Assembly (NCBI RefSeq): GCF_019801175.1
Contig: NZ_JAHVJR010000001.1
Span: 1,550,001-1,614,000, forward strand
Origin: Vannielia litorea
Lineage (GTDB): Bacteria > Pseudomonadota > Alphaproteobacteria > Rhodobacterales > Rhodobacteraceae
Length of the DNA: 64,000 nucleotides
Direction of reading: 5' to 3'
Made by a program: the position numbers and the translations under genes. The notes under the pieces were generated by a model. That model was not told the origin of the DNA. It did not search any database and saw only the letters and a list, made by a program, of their open reading frames with translations. This document shows, piece by piece, positions 34,616 through 43,650 of this stretch. Each line of letters opens with the position of its first letter. Position 1 is the first letter of the stretch.

Positions 34616-35557
34616 ATGTCCCCCCGCAAGATCATAATTGACACCGACCCCGGCCAGGATGACGCCGTCGCGATTCTGCTTGCCCTCGCCTCGCCCGAGC
34701 TCGAAGTGGTGGGCATCACCGCCGTCGCCGGCAACATCCCGCTCGCGCTCACCTCGCTCAACGCACGCAAAACCGTCGAGGTGGCCGGCCGCACCGATAT
34801 CCCCGTCTTCGCCGGCTGCGAGAAGCCGCTGGCCCACAGCCTCACCACCGCCGAGCACGTCCACGGCCAGACCGGGCTGGATGGCTACGACCTCCCCGAC
34901 CCCACGCTCCCCCTGCAAGAGCAGCACGCCGTCGATTTCATCATCGAAACGCTCCGCGCCGAGCCGCCCGGCACCGTTACCCTCTGCCCGCTGGCCCCCC
35001 TCACCAACATCGCCACCGCGCTGCAGCGTGCGCCCGACATCGCCCCCAAGATCGCCGAGATCGTGCTCATGGGCGGCGCCTATTTCGAGGTCGGCAACTA
35101 CACGCCCGCCGCCGAGTTCAACATCTACGTCGACCCCGAAGCCGCTGACATCGTGTTCAAATCCGGCGTCCCGCTCACCGTCATGTCGCTCGACGTGACC
35201 CACAAGATGCTCGTCACCCGCCCCCGGGTCGAGGCGATCCACGCCCTCGGCAACCGCACCGGCGAGGTGGTCGCAGGCTGGATCGGCTTCTTCGAGCGCT
35301 TCGACACCGCGAAGTATGGCTCCGAGGGCGCGCCGCTGCACGACCCTTCCACCATCGCCTACCTGCTCGATCCCACCCTCTTCACCGGCCGCCACATCAA
35401 CGTCGAGATCGAGGTCGCCTCACCCCTCACCCGCGGCATGACCGTGGCCGACTGGTGGGGCGTCACCGACCGCACGCCCAATGCCACCTTCATGGGCGCC
35501 GTCGATGCGCCCGGCTTCTTCAAGCTCCTCACCGAGCGTCTGGCAGCCCTGCCATGA
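34616..35557 (+). CDS. Nucleoside hydrolase (inosine/uridine-preferring family)
   Basis: 313 residues. Releases the base from ribonucleosides. The Ca2+-binding N-terminal motif DTDPGQDDA is intact, with EVVGITAVAGN, HGQTGLDGYD and the FNIYVDPEAADIVF block. The active-site His near DPSTIAYLLDP is in the usual place. AAAGGAG precedes the ATG. Its stop overlaps the next start (ATGA), making an operon with a GNAT and SelO. Confidence 0.93.
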   Translation: MSPRKIIIDTDPGQDDAVAILLALASPELEVVGITAVAGNIPLALTSLNARKTVEVAGRTDIPVFAGCEKPLAHSLTTAEHVHGQTGLDGYDLPDPTLPLQEQHAVDFIIETLRAEPPGTVTLCPLAPLTNIATALQRAPDIAPKIAEIVLMGGAYFEVGNYTPAAEFNIYVDPEAADIVFKSGVPLTVMSLDVTHKMLVTRPRVEAIHALGNRTGEVVAGWIGFFERFDTAKYGSEGAPLHDPSTIAYLLDPTLFTGRHINVEIEVASPLTRGMTVADWWGVTDRTPNATFMGAVDAPGFFKLLTERLAALP

Positions 35558-36021
35558 GCGCCCAGATTCACCTCGCCGGCCCCGATGACGCCGACCGCGT
35601 GCTCTCCATGGTCGCCCGCTTCCACGAGGAGTTCGGCCTCGACCTCTCCGACGAGCACCGCGCCAGCGCCGTCCTGCCCCTGCTCGAGGGCAACCCGCTC
35701 GGCGCGATCTATCTGATCGGCCCCCGCCGCGCCCCGGTGGGTTACATCTGCGTCTGCTTCGGCTGGGCCATCGAAATGGGCGGCATCGACGGCTTCATCG
35801 ATGAATTCTGGATCCGCCCCTCCGTCCGTGGTCGCGGCATCGGCGCCGAGGCCCTCCACAAGCTGCTGCCCGCGCTGGCCGCCGCCGGGGTCCGCTTCAT
35901 GCACATGGAGGTTGACCGCGATGACGAGAAGGCCCAACGCCTCTACCGCCGCTCTGGCTTCGAACTGCGCGAGCGCTACGTACTGATGTCAAAGGACCTC
36001 AGCAAACCCCTCAAGGCATGA
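35554..36021 (+). CDS. GNAT family N-acetyltransferase
   Basis: 155 residues. GNAT fold with the acetyl-CoA motif A segment FIDEFWIRPSVRGRGIGAEAL and the C-terminal HMEVDRDDEKAQRLYRRSGF strand-helix. Substrate unknown. Overlaps nucleoside hydrolase and selO by 4 bases on each side (ATGA), so all three are translationally coupled. The ATG giving MSAQIHLAG is fixed by that overlap. Confidence 0.88.
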   Translation: MSAQIHLAGPDDADRVLSMVARFHEEFGLDLSDEHRASAVLPLLEGNPLGAIYLIGPRRAPVGYICVCFGWAIEMGGIDGFIDEFWIRPSVRGRGIGAEALHKLLPALAAAGVRFMHMEVDRDDEKAQRLYRRSGFELRERYVLMSKDLSKPLKA

Positions 36022-37418
36022 CCCTCCACCTGCACCTGACCCAAAGCTACACCGCCCTCGGCCCCCGCTTCTTTCATGCGCAGGAGGCCGAGCCTGTCGC
36101 CGCGCCCGAGCTGCTCCTGCTGAACGAGGCGCTCGCCCGCAGCCTCGGGCTGGATCCCGAGGCGCTGAAATCCCCCGAGGGCCTCGCCCTGCTCTCCGGC
36201 AATGCGCCCCCCGCCCAGCACAGCCCCATCGCGCAGGTCTACGCCGGCCACCAGTTCGGCGGCTGGTCCCCCCAGCTCGGCGATGGCCGGGCGCTGCTTC
36301 TGGGCGAGGTCGAAACGCCCCAAGGCACTTTCGACATCCAACTCAAGGGCTCCGGCCGCACCCCATATTCGCGCAACGGCGATGGCCGGGCATGGCTCGG
36401 GCCGGTCCTGCGCGAGTTCATCGTCTCAGAGGCCATGCATGCGATGGGCGTGCCCACCACCCGCGCGCTGGCCGCCGTGGCCACCGGCGAGCGGGTGCAG
36501 CGCGAGCGCGCCTACCCCGGCGCCATCCTCACCCGCGTGGCCGCCAGCCATATCCGCGTCGGCACCTTCCAGTATTTCGCCGCCCGAAATGACACCGAGG
36601 CGTTGGAGGCGCTCACCGCCTACGCGCTCAAACGCCACTACCCCGAGGCCGAGGGCCCGATGGGCCTGCTCTCCGCCGTGGTCGCGGCGCAGGCCAAGCT
36701 CATCGCCGACTGGATGTCTCTCGGCTTCATCCACGGCGTCATGAACACCGACAACATGGCGATATCGGGCCAGACCATCGATTACGGCCCCTGCGCCTTC
36801 ATGGATGGCTACCACCCGCAAACCGTCTATTCCTCGATCGACCGCATGGGCCGCTACGCCTACGACCAGCAGGCCCAGATCGGCGGCTGGAACCTCGCCC
36901 AGCTGGCCTCCGCACTCCTGCCGATCATGGGCGGCGAAGAGGCGATCCCCGAGGCCACCGAACGGGTCAACGCCTTCCGCGATGCCTACCAGCAGGCCTA
37001 CATCGCCCGCTTCGGCGCCAAGCTCGGCTTGTCCGATCCCACGGCGGACGACCTGCCGCTGATCACCGACCTCCTCGGGATCATGGCCGAGGAAGAGGCC
37101 GATTTCACCAACACCTTCCGCGCCCTTACCGAGGGCCACAACCCGCTGCCCGACAGCCTCGCTTTCGCCGCATGGCATGGCCGCTGGCAGGCCCGCACGC
37201 CGGACCTTCAGGTGATGGCGCAGGCCAACCCCGCCATCATTCCCCGCAATCATCGCATCGAAGAGGCGATTCAAGCCGCCGTCGCAGGCAACCTCGCCCC
37301 CGCCACCCGTCTGATCGAAGTGCTGGCCCGGCCCTACGACCCGCCCGAAAGCAGCGAAGACCTGCGGCTGCCTCCCGAGCCGCATGAGGTCGTGCAAGCC
37401 ACCTTCTGCGGCACCTGA
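36018..37418 (+). CDS. selO: Protein adenylyltransferase SelO (YdiU)
   Basis: 466 residues. A pseudokinase fold that transfers AMP from ATP to Ser/Thr/Tyr of target proteins, with a role in redox homeostasis. Visible: QVYAGHQFGGWSPQLGDGRA, the lysine in FDIQLKGSGRTPYSR, the flipped-ATP site GFIHGVMNTDN and the DYGPCAFMDGY metal motif. The C-terminus reads FCGT, with Cys three from the end, the position held by selenocysteine in animal SelO. Last gene of the nucleoside hydrolase-GNAT-selO operon. It converges on a DMT gene 10 bases away. Confidence 0.95.
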   Translation: MTLHLHLTQSYTALGPRFFHAQEAEPVAAPELLLLNEALARSLGLDPEALKSPEGLALLSGNAPPAQHSPIAQVYAGHQFGGWSPQLGDGRALLLGEVETPQGTFDIQLKGSGRTPYSRNGDGRAWLGPVLREFIVSEAMHAMGVPTTRALAAVATGERVQRERAYPGAILTRVAASHIRVGTFQYFAARNDTEALEALTAYALKRHYPEAEGPMGLLSAVVAAQAKLIADWMSLGFIHGVMNTDNMAISGQTIDYGPCAFMDGYHPQTVYSSIDRMGRYAYDQQAQIGGWNLAQLASALLPIMGGEEAIPEATERVNAFRDAYQQAYIARFGAKLGLSDPTADDLPLITDLLGIMAEEEADFTNTFRALTEGHNPLPDSLAFAAWHGRWQARTPDLQVMAQANPAIIPRNHRIEEAIQAAVAGNLAPATRLIEVLARPYDPPESSEDLRLPPEPHEVVQATFCGT

Positions 37419-37428
37419 TCCGGCCCTG

Positions 37429-38325
37429 TCACTGCGTGCGCACACGCCCCACGGGCCGGTTCACCAGCCACAATCCTGCCGCCACCAGCACCAGCGCCAT
37501 CAGCACCGAGGGCCGCAGCGCCTCGTTCAGCATCAGCCAGCCAAGCAGGCTGGCGAAGACCGGTGTCAAAAACCCGAAGCTCGCCACCGAGCTCGCCGGG
37601 TAGATCTTCAGGATCCACATCCAGAACAGAAATCCCGCGCCCGAAATCACCAGCGCCTGCACCCCCAGAACGCCCCAGTGAATAAGCTCCGGCCCCCGCA
37701 GCAGCGGCCCGAAGAGCGGCGCCATTGCGCAGAGCAGCACCGCACTCACCGCCAGCTGCCACGCCAGCTGGCTCTCGGCCCGCATCTCCCGCAGCCGCGT
37801 CGCCCGCGCCATTAGCGCCAGCCCGGCCCAGCACCACGCGCCGGCCAGCGCGCATAGATCGCCGATCAACGCGCCCTCCCCCGTCTCCCCCACAAGCAGC
37901 GCCAGCGCCACCCCGGCAAAGGCCAGCGCCAGCCCGGCCAGCTTGATCGCGGTCAGCTTTTCACCCGGCAGCAGAAAATGCGCCATCAGCGCCAGCCAGA
38001 CCGGCATGGTGTAGAACATCAGCGCCGAGCGGGCGACGGTGGTGAGATCGAGCGCGATGAACAACGCCACGAACTCTCCGGTAAAGAACAGCCCCATCAC
38101 CAGAGCCGGCCCCCAGTTGCCGCGCCCCAGCTCCAGCCTGATCCCCCGCGCCCGCATCCACAGCAGCAGCACAGCAAGCGACAACACCGAGCGCAGCCCG
38201 GCAAAGAACACCGGCCCGAACCCCTCGTTGCCCACCTTGATGATGACCTGCCCGAAGCCCAAGAGCAGCGAGAACCCCACCAGCGAGGCCGCCCCGAAGG
38301 CATCAATTCTGTCTTTCCGCTCCAT
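37429..38325 (-). CDS. DMT superfamily (EamA) transporter
   Basis: 298 residues, ten predicted membrane helices in two EamA repeats. The first repeat ends with the GETGEGALIGD loop; the second contains ISGAGFLFWMWILKIYPASSVASFGFLTPVFASLLGWLMLNE, split here only by loop residues, the typical EamA C-terminal pattern. Exports metabolites such as amino acids in known members; substrate unknown. GAGGGG sits 4-8 bases before the ATG. It is divergent from the antiporter gene. Confidence 0.86.
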   Translation of the reverse strand: MERKDRIDAFGAASLVGFSLLLGFGQVIIKVGNEGFGPVFFAGLRSVLSLAVLLLWMRARGIRLELGRGNWGPALVMGLFFTGEFVALFIALDLTTVARSALMFYTMPVWLALMAHFLLPGEKLTAIKLAGLALAFAGVALALLVGETGEGALIGDLCALAGAWCWAGLALMARATRLREMRAESQLAWQLAVSAVLLCAMAPLFGPLLRGPELIHWGVLGVQALVISGAGFLFWMWILKIYPASSVASFGFLTPVFASLLGWLMLNEALRPSVLMALVLVAAGLWLVNRPVGRVRTQ

Positions 38326-38415
38326 CGGCCCCTCGCCTATAACCGGACCCAACGCCGCTCCGGCACCCAGATCACAGGCCCCGCGGGGCCGCAAGCAAGA
38401 GACCTCCACGCCCCC

Positions 38416-39699
38416 ATGACCCTCCTGCAAATCGCCTCGCTCCTCATCGTCCTCGCCGCCGCCTTCGGCACCATCAACTACTTCTTCCTCCGGCTCCCCT
38501 CCGCCATCGGCATCCTCATCGTGGCCCTGCTCGCCTCGCTCGGCGTGCTGGCCTTCGATGCGGTCTTCCCCGCCTCCAATGTCGAAGAGAGCATCACCGC
38601 CGTGGTGAAGGGCATCGAGTTCTCCGATGCGCTGCTGGAGGGCATGCTCGGCCTCCTGCTCTTTGCAGGCGCTCTGCACGTCAAAATCGCCGATCTGCGC
38701 GCCGAGTGGCCCGCCGTCCTGCTCATGGCCACTATCGGCGTCGGCCTCTCCACCGCCATCGCGGGCGTGGGCTTTTCGTGGATCACCGGCATGCCCCTGC
38801 TCATCGCGCTGGTCTTCGGCGCGCTGATCTCCCCCACCGATCCCGTGGCGGTGCTGGGCGTGCTGCGCGAGGCCAAGCTCGACAAGCGGCTCGAGACCAA
38901 GATCGCCGGTGAGAGCCTCTTCAACGATGGCGTGGGCTACGTCGTCTACCTCGTGCTCGTCGGCCTCGCCTTCCCCGGCGCAGGCGGTCACGGCGAGGCG
39001 GCGGCCCACGGCGCCGAACACGCCGAAGAGACCTCAACCGCCCTGACCAACGCTGCCATCCTCTTCGCCCAGGAGGCGCTCGGCGGCGCGGCGCTCGGCA
39101 TGATCCTCGGCTGGATCACATGGCGCGTCATGCGCCGGATCAACGACTATTCGCTGGAGGTGCTCATTACCCTCGCCCTCGCGTTCGGCGGCTACGAGCT
39201 GGCCATCTGGCTCCACGTCTCCGCCCCCATTATGGCGGTCTGCGCCGGCCTGCTGATCGGCGAGGTCAGCTACCGTGACGCCATGTCCGAGGAGACCCGC
39301 GAATACGTCGATGCCTTCTGGAAACTGATCGACGAAATCCTCAACGCCGTGCTCTTCCTGCTGATCGGGGTCGAAATCTTCGCAGTCAGCTTCGACGCCA
39401 GCTTCCTCACCTCCGCCGCCGCCGCCATCGGCCTTGCCATGCTGGCCCGCCTCGCCGCCGTGGCGGTGCCGGTGCTGATCCTCAAACCCTTCCGCACCAT
39501 GCCCGAAAACGTCATCCCGGTGATGACCTGGGGCGGCCTCAAGGGCGGCATTTCCGTCGCCCTCGCGCTCAGCCTGCCCGATTCGGAGTGGAAGCCCCTG
39601 ATTCTGACCACAACCTACGTGATCGTGCTGTTCTCGATCATCGTTCAGGGCCTCACAGTGGCGCCTTTTGCCTCGAAACTGGATAAAAACCGCGCCTGA
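38416..39699 (+). CDS. CPA1-type Na+/H+ antiporter
   Basis: 427 residues, about 12 membrane helices. Antiporter motifs: ISPTDPVAVLGVL (TM5 region), GESLFNDGVGYVVY (the ND pair of the ion site) and MTWGGLKGGISVALAL with a conserved Arg/Gly region near the C-terminus. Exchanges cytosolic Na+ (or K+) for H+, fitting a marine lifestyle. A His/Glu-rich loop (GGHGEAAAHGAEHAEE) between helices may face the cytosol or periplasm. No long C-terminal regulatory domain. Confidence 0.88.
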   Translation: MTLLQIASLLIVLAAAFGTINYFFLRLPSAIGILIVALLASLGVLAFDAVFPASNVEESITAVVKGIEFSDALLEGMLGLLLFAGALHVKIADLRAEWPAVLLMATIGVGLSTAIAGVGFSWITGMPLLIALVFGALISPTDPVAVLGVLREAKLDKRLETKIAGESLFNDGVGYVVYLVLVGLAFPGAGGHGEAAAHGAEHAEETSTALTNAAILFAQEALGGAALGMILGWITWRVMRRINDYSLEVLITLALAFGGYELAIWLHVSAPIMAVCAGLLIGEVSYRDAMSEETREYVDAFWKLIDEILNAVLFLLIGVEIFAVSFDASFLTSAAAAIGLAMLARLAAVAVPVLILKPFRTMPENVIPVMTWGGLKGGISVALALSLPDSEWKPLILTTTYVIVLFSIIVQGLTVAPFASKLDKNRA

Positions 39700-39903
39700 T
39701 CACCACTGTTTCCCAACCAGAAACTGGCGCGGTGCGGCAATATCTTGGGGCAGGCAACAATGCGCCCACTACTTGAGGTTTGTGTCCTAACCCATTGGGG
39801 CCATTGGAACACCACGCCACATACTTGCCCTTTTTCTGACATTTTCGCTCGCCCTCGCGCAGACTCCGGGTAATCTACCCCTCGCCTGACATATGGGACC
39901 GCC

Positions 39904-40359
39904 ATGCCCTCTACTGCCTCCATCCGAGCCCTCGCGCCCGGCGACGAAGTCGCTTGGCGCAGGCTCTGGACCGACTATCTGACGTTCTACAAGGCCACCC
40001 GGCCCGAGGAGGTGTATGCCACCACCTTCGCCCGGCTTGTCGATCCGTCCGATACCGGCACCTTCGGCTTCATCGCCGAGGTCGAGGGGCAGCCCGTGGG
40101 GCTGGTGAACTGCGTGATCCACCGCCACCTCTGGAGGGTCGAGGATGTCTGCTACCTCGGCGATCTCTACGTGGACCCGACCCTGCGCGGCACCGGCGCC
40201 GGGCGGGCTCTGATCGAGGCTGTCTACAGCCACGCCGAGGCGCTGGGGGCGCCTTACGTCTACTGGATGACGCAGGACTTCAATATCGAAGCGCGCAAGC
40301 TCTACGACCGGATCGGTGAGCTGACGCCCTTCATCAAATACCAACGGAGAGCTGCCTGA
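39904..40359 (+). CDS. GNAT family N-acetyltransferase
   Basis: 151 residues. GNAT motif A is LGDLYVDPTLRGTGAGRALIEAVY; motif B region has YWMTQDFNIEARKLYDRIGE. The pattern AWRRLWTDYLTFYKA at the start is common in small-molecule acetyltransferases of this group. Its stop and the next start share a base (TGATG), coupling it to the DUF2927 lipoprotein gene. Confidence 0.88.
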   Translation: MPSTASIRALAPGDEVAWRRLWTDYLTFYKATRPEEVYATTFARLVDPSDTGTFGFIAEVEGQPVGLVNCVIHRHLWRVEDVCYLGDLYVDPTLRGTGAGRALIEAVYSHAEALGAPYVYWMTQDFNIEARKLYDRIGELTPFIKYQRRAA

Positions 40360-41744
40360 TGCTGAACCGCTTGCTGCCTGCGGGTCTTGCCCTTGTCCTC
40401 GCTGCCTGTTCGACCTCGTCCATTCCAGATGTCGATGTGCCCCAGCGGCGCGCCAGCTACACCGGTGACCTGCCGGCCATGCGCACCTTCTCCACGCCCC
40501 GCGCGGTGCCCACCTACCGCTCCAACGCCCAGCTCGCTGCCGATTTTCTCGAGTTGAGCTTCCAGATGGAAAGCGGCCGCAAGCTGCCCCAGTTCTCCCG
40601 CTTCGAGGGGCCGGTCACCATCGCCGTCAAGGGCGCGGCCCCCGCCTCGCTCACCGGCGACCTCTCCCGCCTCGTGGCCCGGCTCCGCTCCGAGGCCCGG
40701 ATCGACGTGCACCTGTCCCGCGGCGGCGAGGCCAAGCCCTCCATCACCGTACAGATCGTGCCCAAGCGCGAGCTGCAGCGTCTGGTCCCGCAGGCCGCCT
40801 GCTTCGTGGTGCCGCGCGTCTCCAGCTGGTCCGAGTTCCGCAAGGCCCGCCGCAGCCGCACGGTCGATTGGGCCTCGCTCGGCGAGCGCCAGCAGATCGC
40901 CGTCTTCCTGCCCGGCGACGTGAGCCCGCAAGAGGTGCGCGACTGCCTGCATGAAGAAATCGCCCAGGCTCTCGGCCCGCTGAACGACCTCTACCGCCTG
41001 CCGGATTCGGTCTTCAACGACGACAACTTCCACACCGTGCTCACCGGCTTCGACATGCTGATGCTGCGCGCCTATTACGACCCCTCGCTGCACTCCGGCA
41101 TGAGCCGTGAACAGGTCGCTGCCCGCCTGCCCGCCATCTTCGGGCGCATCAATCCGGGCGGCAATCGCGGCGGCGGCGGCCACGCCTCCTACACCCCCCG
41201 CGCCTGGATCGACTCGATCGAAGCCGCGCTCGGCCCGCGCGCCCGGCCTTCGGCCCGGCTCGACGCCGCCAAGCGCGCCGTGAACATCTCCAAGGCGCAG
41301 GGCTGGCGTGACAACCGCGCCGCCTTCTCGCTCTACGCGCTCGGACGCCTCGCGCTTTCCGCTGAACCGGAGCTGGCGCTGGCCAGCTTCATCGAAGCCT
41401 CGCGCCTCTACCGCAACAACCCCGAAACCCAGATCCAGGCCGCGCATGTGGCAATGCAGCTCGCCGCCTTCTCGCTCAGCTCGGGCCAGGCCGATGGCAC
41501 CATCGGGCTGATCGACGAGGTGCTGCCCGCCGTGCGCCGCGCCGAGAACGCCGCGCTGCTCTCCACCCTGCTGCTGCTGAAGGCCGAGGCCTACGAGCTG
41601 ATGGGCCGCACCGGCCCGGCTGCCGCCGTGCGCACCGAGGCATTGGGCTGGGCACGCTACGGCTTTGGCGCCGATTCCGTGGTGCGCGCCCGCGCGGGTG
41701 AAATCTCCGCCCTCACCCCGTCCCGCCGCCCGCGCTTCAACTAA
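40359..41744 (+). CDS. DUF2927 lipoprotein
   Basis: 461 residues. Lipoprotein signal MLNRLLPAGLALVLAACS (lipobox LAAC). Residues about 55-260 match DUF2927: LSFQMESGRKLPQFSRFEGPVTIAV, then CLHEEIAQALGPLNDLYRLPDSVFNDD and HTVLTGFDMLMLRAYYDP. The HEEIAQ helix recalls a zincin HExxx motif, but the third ligand is uncertain. The C-terminal 170 residues look like helical TPR-type repeats. Function unknown; common in Rhodobacterales. Coupled to a GNAT gene upstream. Confidence 0.85.
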   Translation: MLNRLLPAGLALVLAACSTSSIPDVDVPQRRASYTGDLPAMRTFSTPRAVPTYRSNAQLAADFLELSFQMESGRKLPQFSRFEGPVTIAVKGAAPASLTGDLSRLVARLRSEARIDVHLSRGGEAKPSITVQIVPKRELQRLVPQAACFVVPRVSSWSEFRKARRSRTVDWASLGERQQIAVFLPGDVSPQEVRDCLHEEIAQALGPLNDLYRLPDSVFNDDNFHTVLTGFDMLMLRAYYDPSLHSGMSREQVAARLPAIFGRINPGGNRGGGGHASYTPRAWIDSIEAALGPRARPSARLDAAKRAVNISKAQGWRDNRAAFSLYALGRLALSAEPELALASFIEASRLYRNNPETQIQAAHVAMQLAAFSLSSGQADGTIGLIDEVLPAVRRAENAALLSTLLLLKAEAYELMGRTGPAAAVRTEALGWARYGFGADSVVRARAGEISALTPSRRPRFN

Positions 41745-41803
41745 GCACCCGCACCGCCGCCCCTGCGGCCATTGCGCCGCACCGGGGCGAGCCCGCTTTC
41801 AAC

Positions 41804-41832
41804 GGGGCGTCTTCTGCACTAGAAGGCGCCCC
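41804..41832 (+). terminator. Hairpin between DUF2927 gene and small membrane gene
   Basis: An 11-bp stem GGGGCGTCTTC/GAAGGCGCCCC with one U-G pair and a 7-base loop, 24 bases before the next ATG. No U-run, so it may be a stability or attenuation element rather than a true terminator. Confidence 0.45.
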
Positions 41833-41856
41833 GAAGCATTTGCCGGAACCGCAGCC

Positions 41857-42021
41857 ATGATCGTTCTTCTCGCCATCATCCTCGGCGCCCTCGCGGGCCT
41901 CCTCCACGCCAGCCGCCGCAAGGGCAACCGGCTCGACAAGCTGCAATACATGGCCGTCTACGCCCTCATCTTCGCCATCGTCGCCCTCTTCGTGACCATC
42001 GCTCTCGAGAAGATGCTCTAA
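41857..42021 (+). CDS. Small two-helix membrane protein
   Basis: 54 residues. Two hydrophobic helices (about 2-17 and 31-50) flank a basic loop ASRRKGNRLDKLQ. Similar short proteins with this RRKGNRLD loop are conserved in Rhodobacterales, where they are sometimes annotated as apolipoprotein acyltransferase without support. Function unknown. Confidence 0.75.
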   Translation: MIVLLAIILGALAGLLHASRRKGNRLDKLQYMAVYALIFAIVALFVTIALEKML

Positions 42022-42105
42022 GGCGCCAGCCCGGCGATCCGCGCCGGTCGACCCCCATTGCCAAGCCCCATTGCGCAGCCACGCCCAAAGGCAGATGCTG
42101 CCGCC

Positions 42106-43395
42106 ATGGCGACCGAAATCGAGTTTTCCTTCAAGGCCTTGAGCCACGCAGCGCGGCGCCACATCCGGGTGTTCCAGATACACCAGTTCCTCGACCGCTT
42201 CGCGATGGGCCTCACCGTGGCCGTCGTCGCCCTCGCCCTGACCGACCGCGGCATGGACCTGTTTCAGATCTCGCTGCTCTTCGGCGTCTACTCCCTCACA
42301 ACCATGACGATGGAACTCCCCTTCGGCGGATTGGCCGACGCAATCGGCCGCAAACCGGTGTTCCTCTCCGCGGTCGTGGCCAGCCTGATCTCGCTGGCGC
42401 TCTTCCTGTCGTCCAGCAGCTTCACCGTCCTCGCGCTCTCCTTCGCCTTCATCGGCTTTGGCCGCGCGCTGCGCTCCGGCACGCTCGACGCATGGTTTGT
42501 CGAAACGTTTCGAGAAGCCGCACCGAATGTCGATGTCCAACCCGCGCTCGCCAAGGCGCAATGGGCCAATGCGATGGGCCTCGCAACCGGCGCCGTGTTC
42601 GGCGGCCTCCTGCCCGACCTCTTCGGCGCGGCGGGCCTGCGCCACGGGATCAGCGTCTATGACGTGTCCTACGCCGCCAGCTTTGCCGTGATGATCGGCG
42701 TTCTGCTCTTCACCTACTTCGCCATCTCGGAGCCGCCACGCCCCCTCCGCCCGAGCGCCCTCAAGCAGGGCTTCGCCACCGTGCCTTCGGTCATTGCCGA
42801 GGCCAGCGCTTTGGCCCTGAAGCACGCCACCCTGTCACTGCTCCTCGCGGCCTTGGCCCTCTTCGCGATGGCAACCAACCCGGTCGAGGTGATCTGGCCG
42901 ACCTATGCCAAGCCCATGCTGGACGAAGGCTTTGCCAACACCGCCATCGGTGCCCTCACCGCAACCTACTTCTTTGCAATTGCCCTCGGCGCCACCCTGT
43001 CCCCCTATGTCAGCCGCGTCTTCCAGCGGCGCCACGCCGTCACGCTCGCCGCGACCTTCGCCTGCCTCGCGGTGCTCCAAGTCATCTTGGCCATGCAGGT
43101 GGGCATCGTCGGTTTCATCGGCGTCTTCATCGCCTATTCCATCAGCCTCGGCGTCAGCGAAACACCCGCCAGCAGTCTCCTGCATCGCTGCGTGGAGAAC
43201 CATCAGCGCTCCACCATGCTCTCCCTGCGCTCCCTCCTGCAGCAACTCGGCGCCATGATCGGGCTGGTGATGGTCGGAGCCCTGGCCGAAGCCTACTCCA
43301 CGCCCATCGCATGGAGCGCCGCTGCGGCCTTCCTGCTGCTGGCCTTGATGCTGAGCTGGATACTCGCCAAACGCCTCGCCGCCGCCCCCGTTTAG
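42106..43395 (+). CDS. Major facilitator superfamily transporter
   Basis: 429 residues, about 12 membrane helices. The MFS signature lies in the loop between helices 2 and 3 (GGLADAIGRKPVFL), with FGRALRSGTLDAWFVETF in helix 4-5. A cytosolic loop follows (EPPRPLRPSALKQGF) and then the second six-helix half. The pattern resembles the multidrug or small-solute members with a DAWxVE segment. Substrate unknown. ATG chosen where the family N-terminus begins; a weak site upstream. Confidence 0.85.
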   Translation: MATEIEFSFKALSHAARRHIRVFQIHQFLDRFAMGLTVAVVALALTDRGMDLFQISLLFGVYSLTTMTMELPFGGLADAIGRKPVFLSAVVASLISLALFLSSSSFTVLALSFAFIGFGRALRSGTLDAWFVETFREAAPNVDVQPALAKAQWANAMGLATGAVFGGLLPDLFGAAGLRHGISVYDVSYAASFAVMIGVLLFTYFAISEPPRPLRPSALKQGFATVPSVIAEASALALKHATLSLLLAALALFAMATNPVEVIWPTYAKPMLDEGFANTAIGALTATYFFAIALGATLSPYVSRVFQRRHAVTLAATFACLAVLQVILAMQVGIVGFIGVFIAYSISLGVSETPASSLLHRCVENHQRSTMLSLRSLLQQLGAMIGLVMVGALAEAYSTPIAWSAAAAFLLLALMLSWILAKRLAAAPV

Positions 43396-43650
43396 CCAGT
43401 TGCGTTTCTGACCGGAGGGGCTCAGCCCATCCCGCAGTCAGCCCTCACCCCCTAACGCCCGATGCGCGCCGAAAGGCGCCGGGCAGCGCCGACCCGCCCC
43501 CCGGGGCGGCGCTTCTGCGAGGTTGCGACTACACACATAGGCAAGATGAAAACAGCACCATAAAGTGCCCCGAACACCCGTTGCATGCGCCACCCCGCAG
43601 GTCGGCCCTGCCCGGCTCTGCTGGAATGGGCCGCACCACAAACCCGCCCC
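43396..43650. other. Structured intergenic region between convergent genes
   Basis: 255 bases with no convincing gene. Contains a GC-rich bulged hairpin at about 43486-43514 (AGCGCCG..CCCC/GGGGCGGCGCT) next to GCGCGCCGAAAGGCGCC. An AT-richer stretch with GCAC-N6-GTGC lies near 43555. It may be a repeated intergenic element or terminator pair. Confidence 0.4.

Noticed and set aside
36426..37445. 339-residue frame opposite selO
   Set aside because: Shadow of selO; motif-free and without a start signal.
39750..39810. Direct repeat CCATTGG-GG-CCATTGG upstream of a GNAT gene
   Set aside because: Very short and single; no supporting copies.
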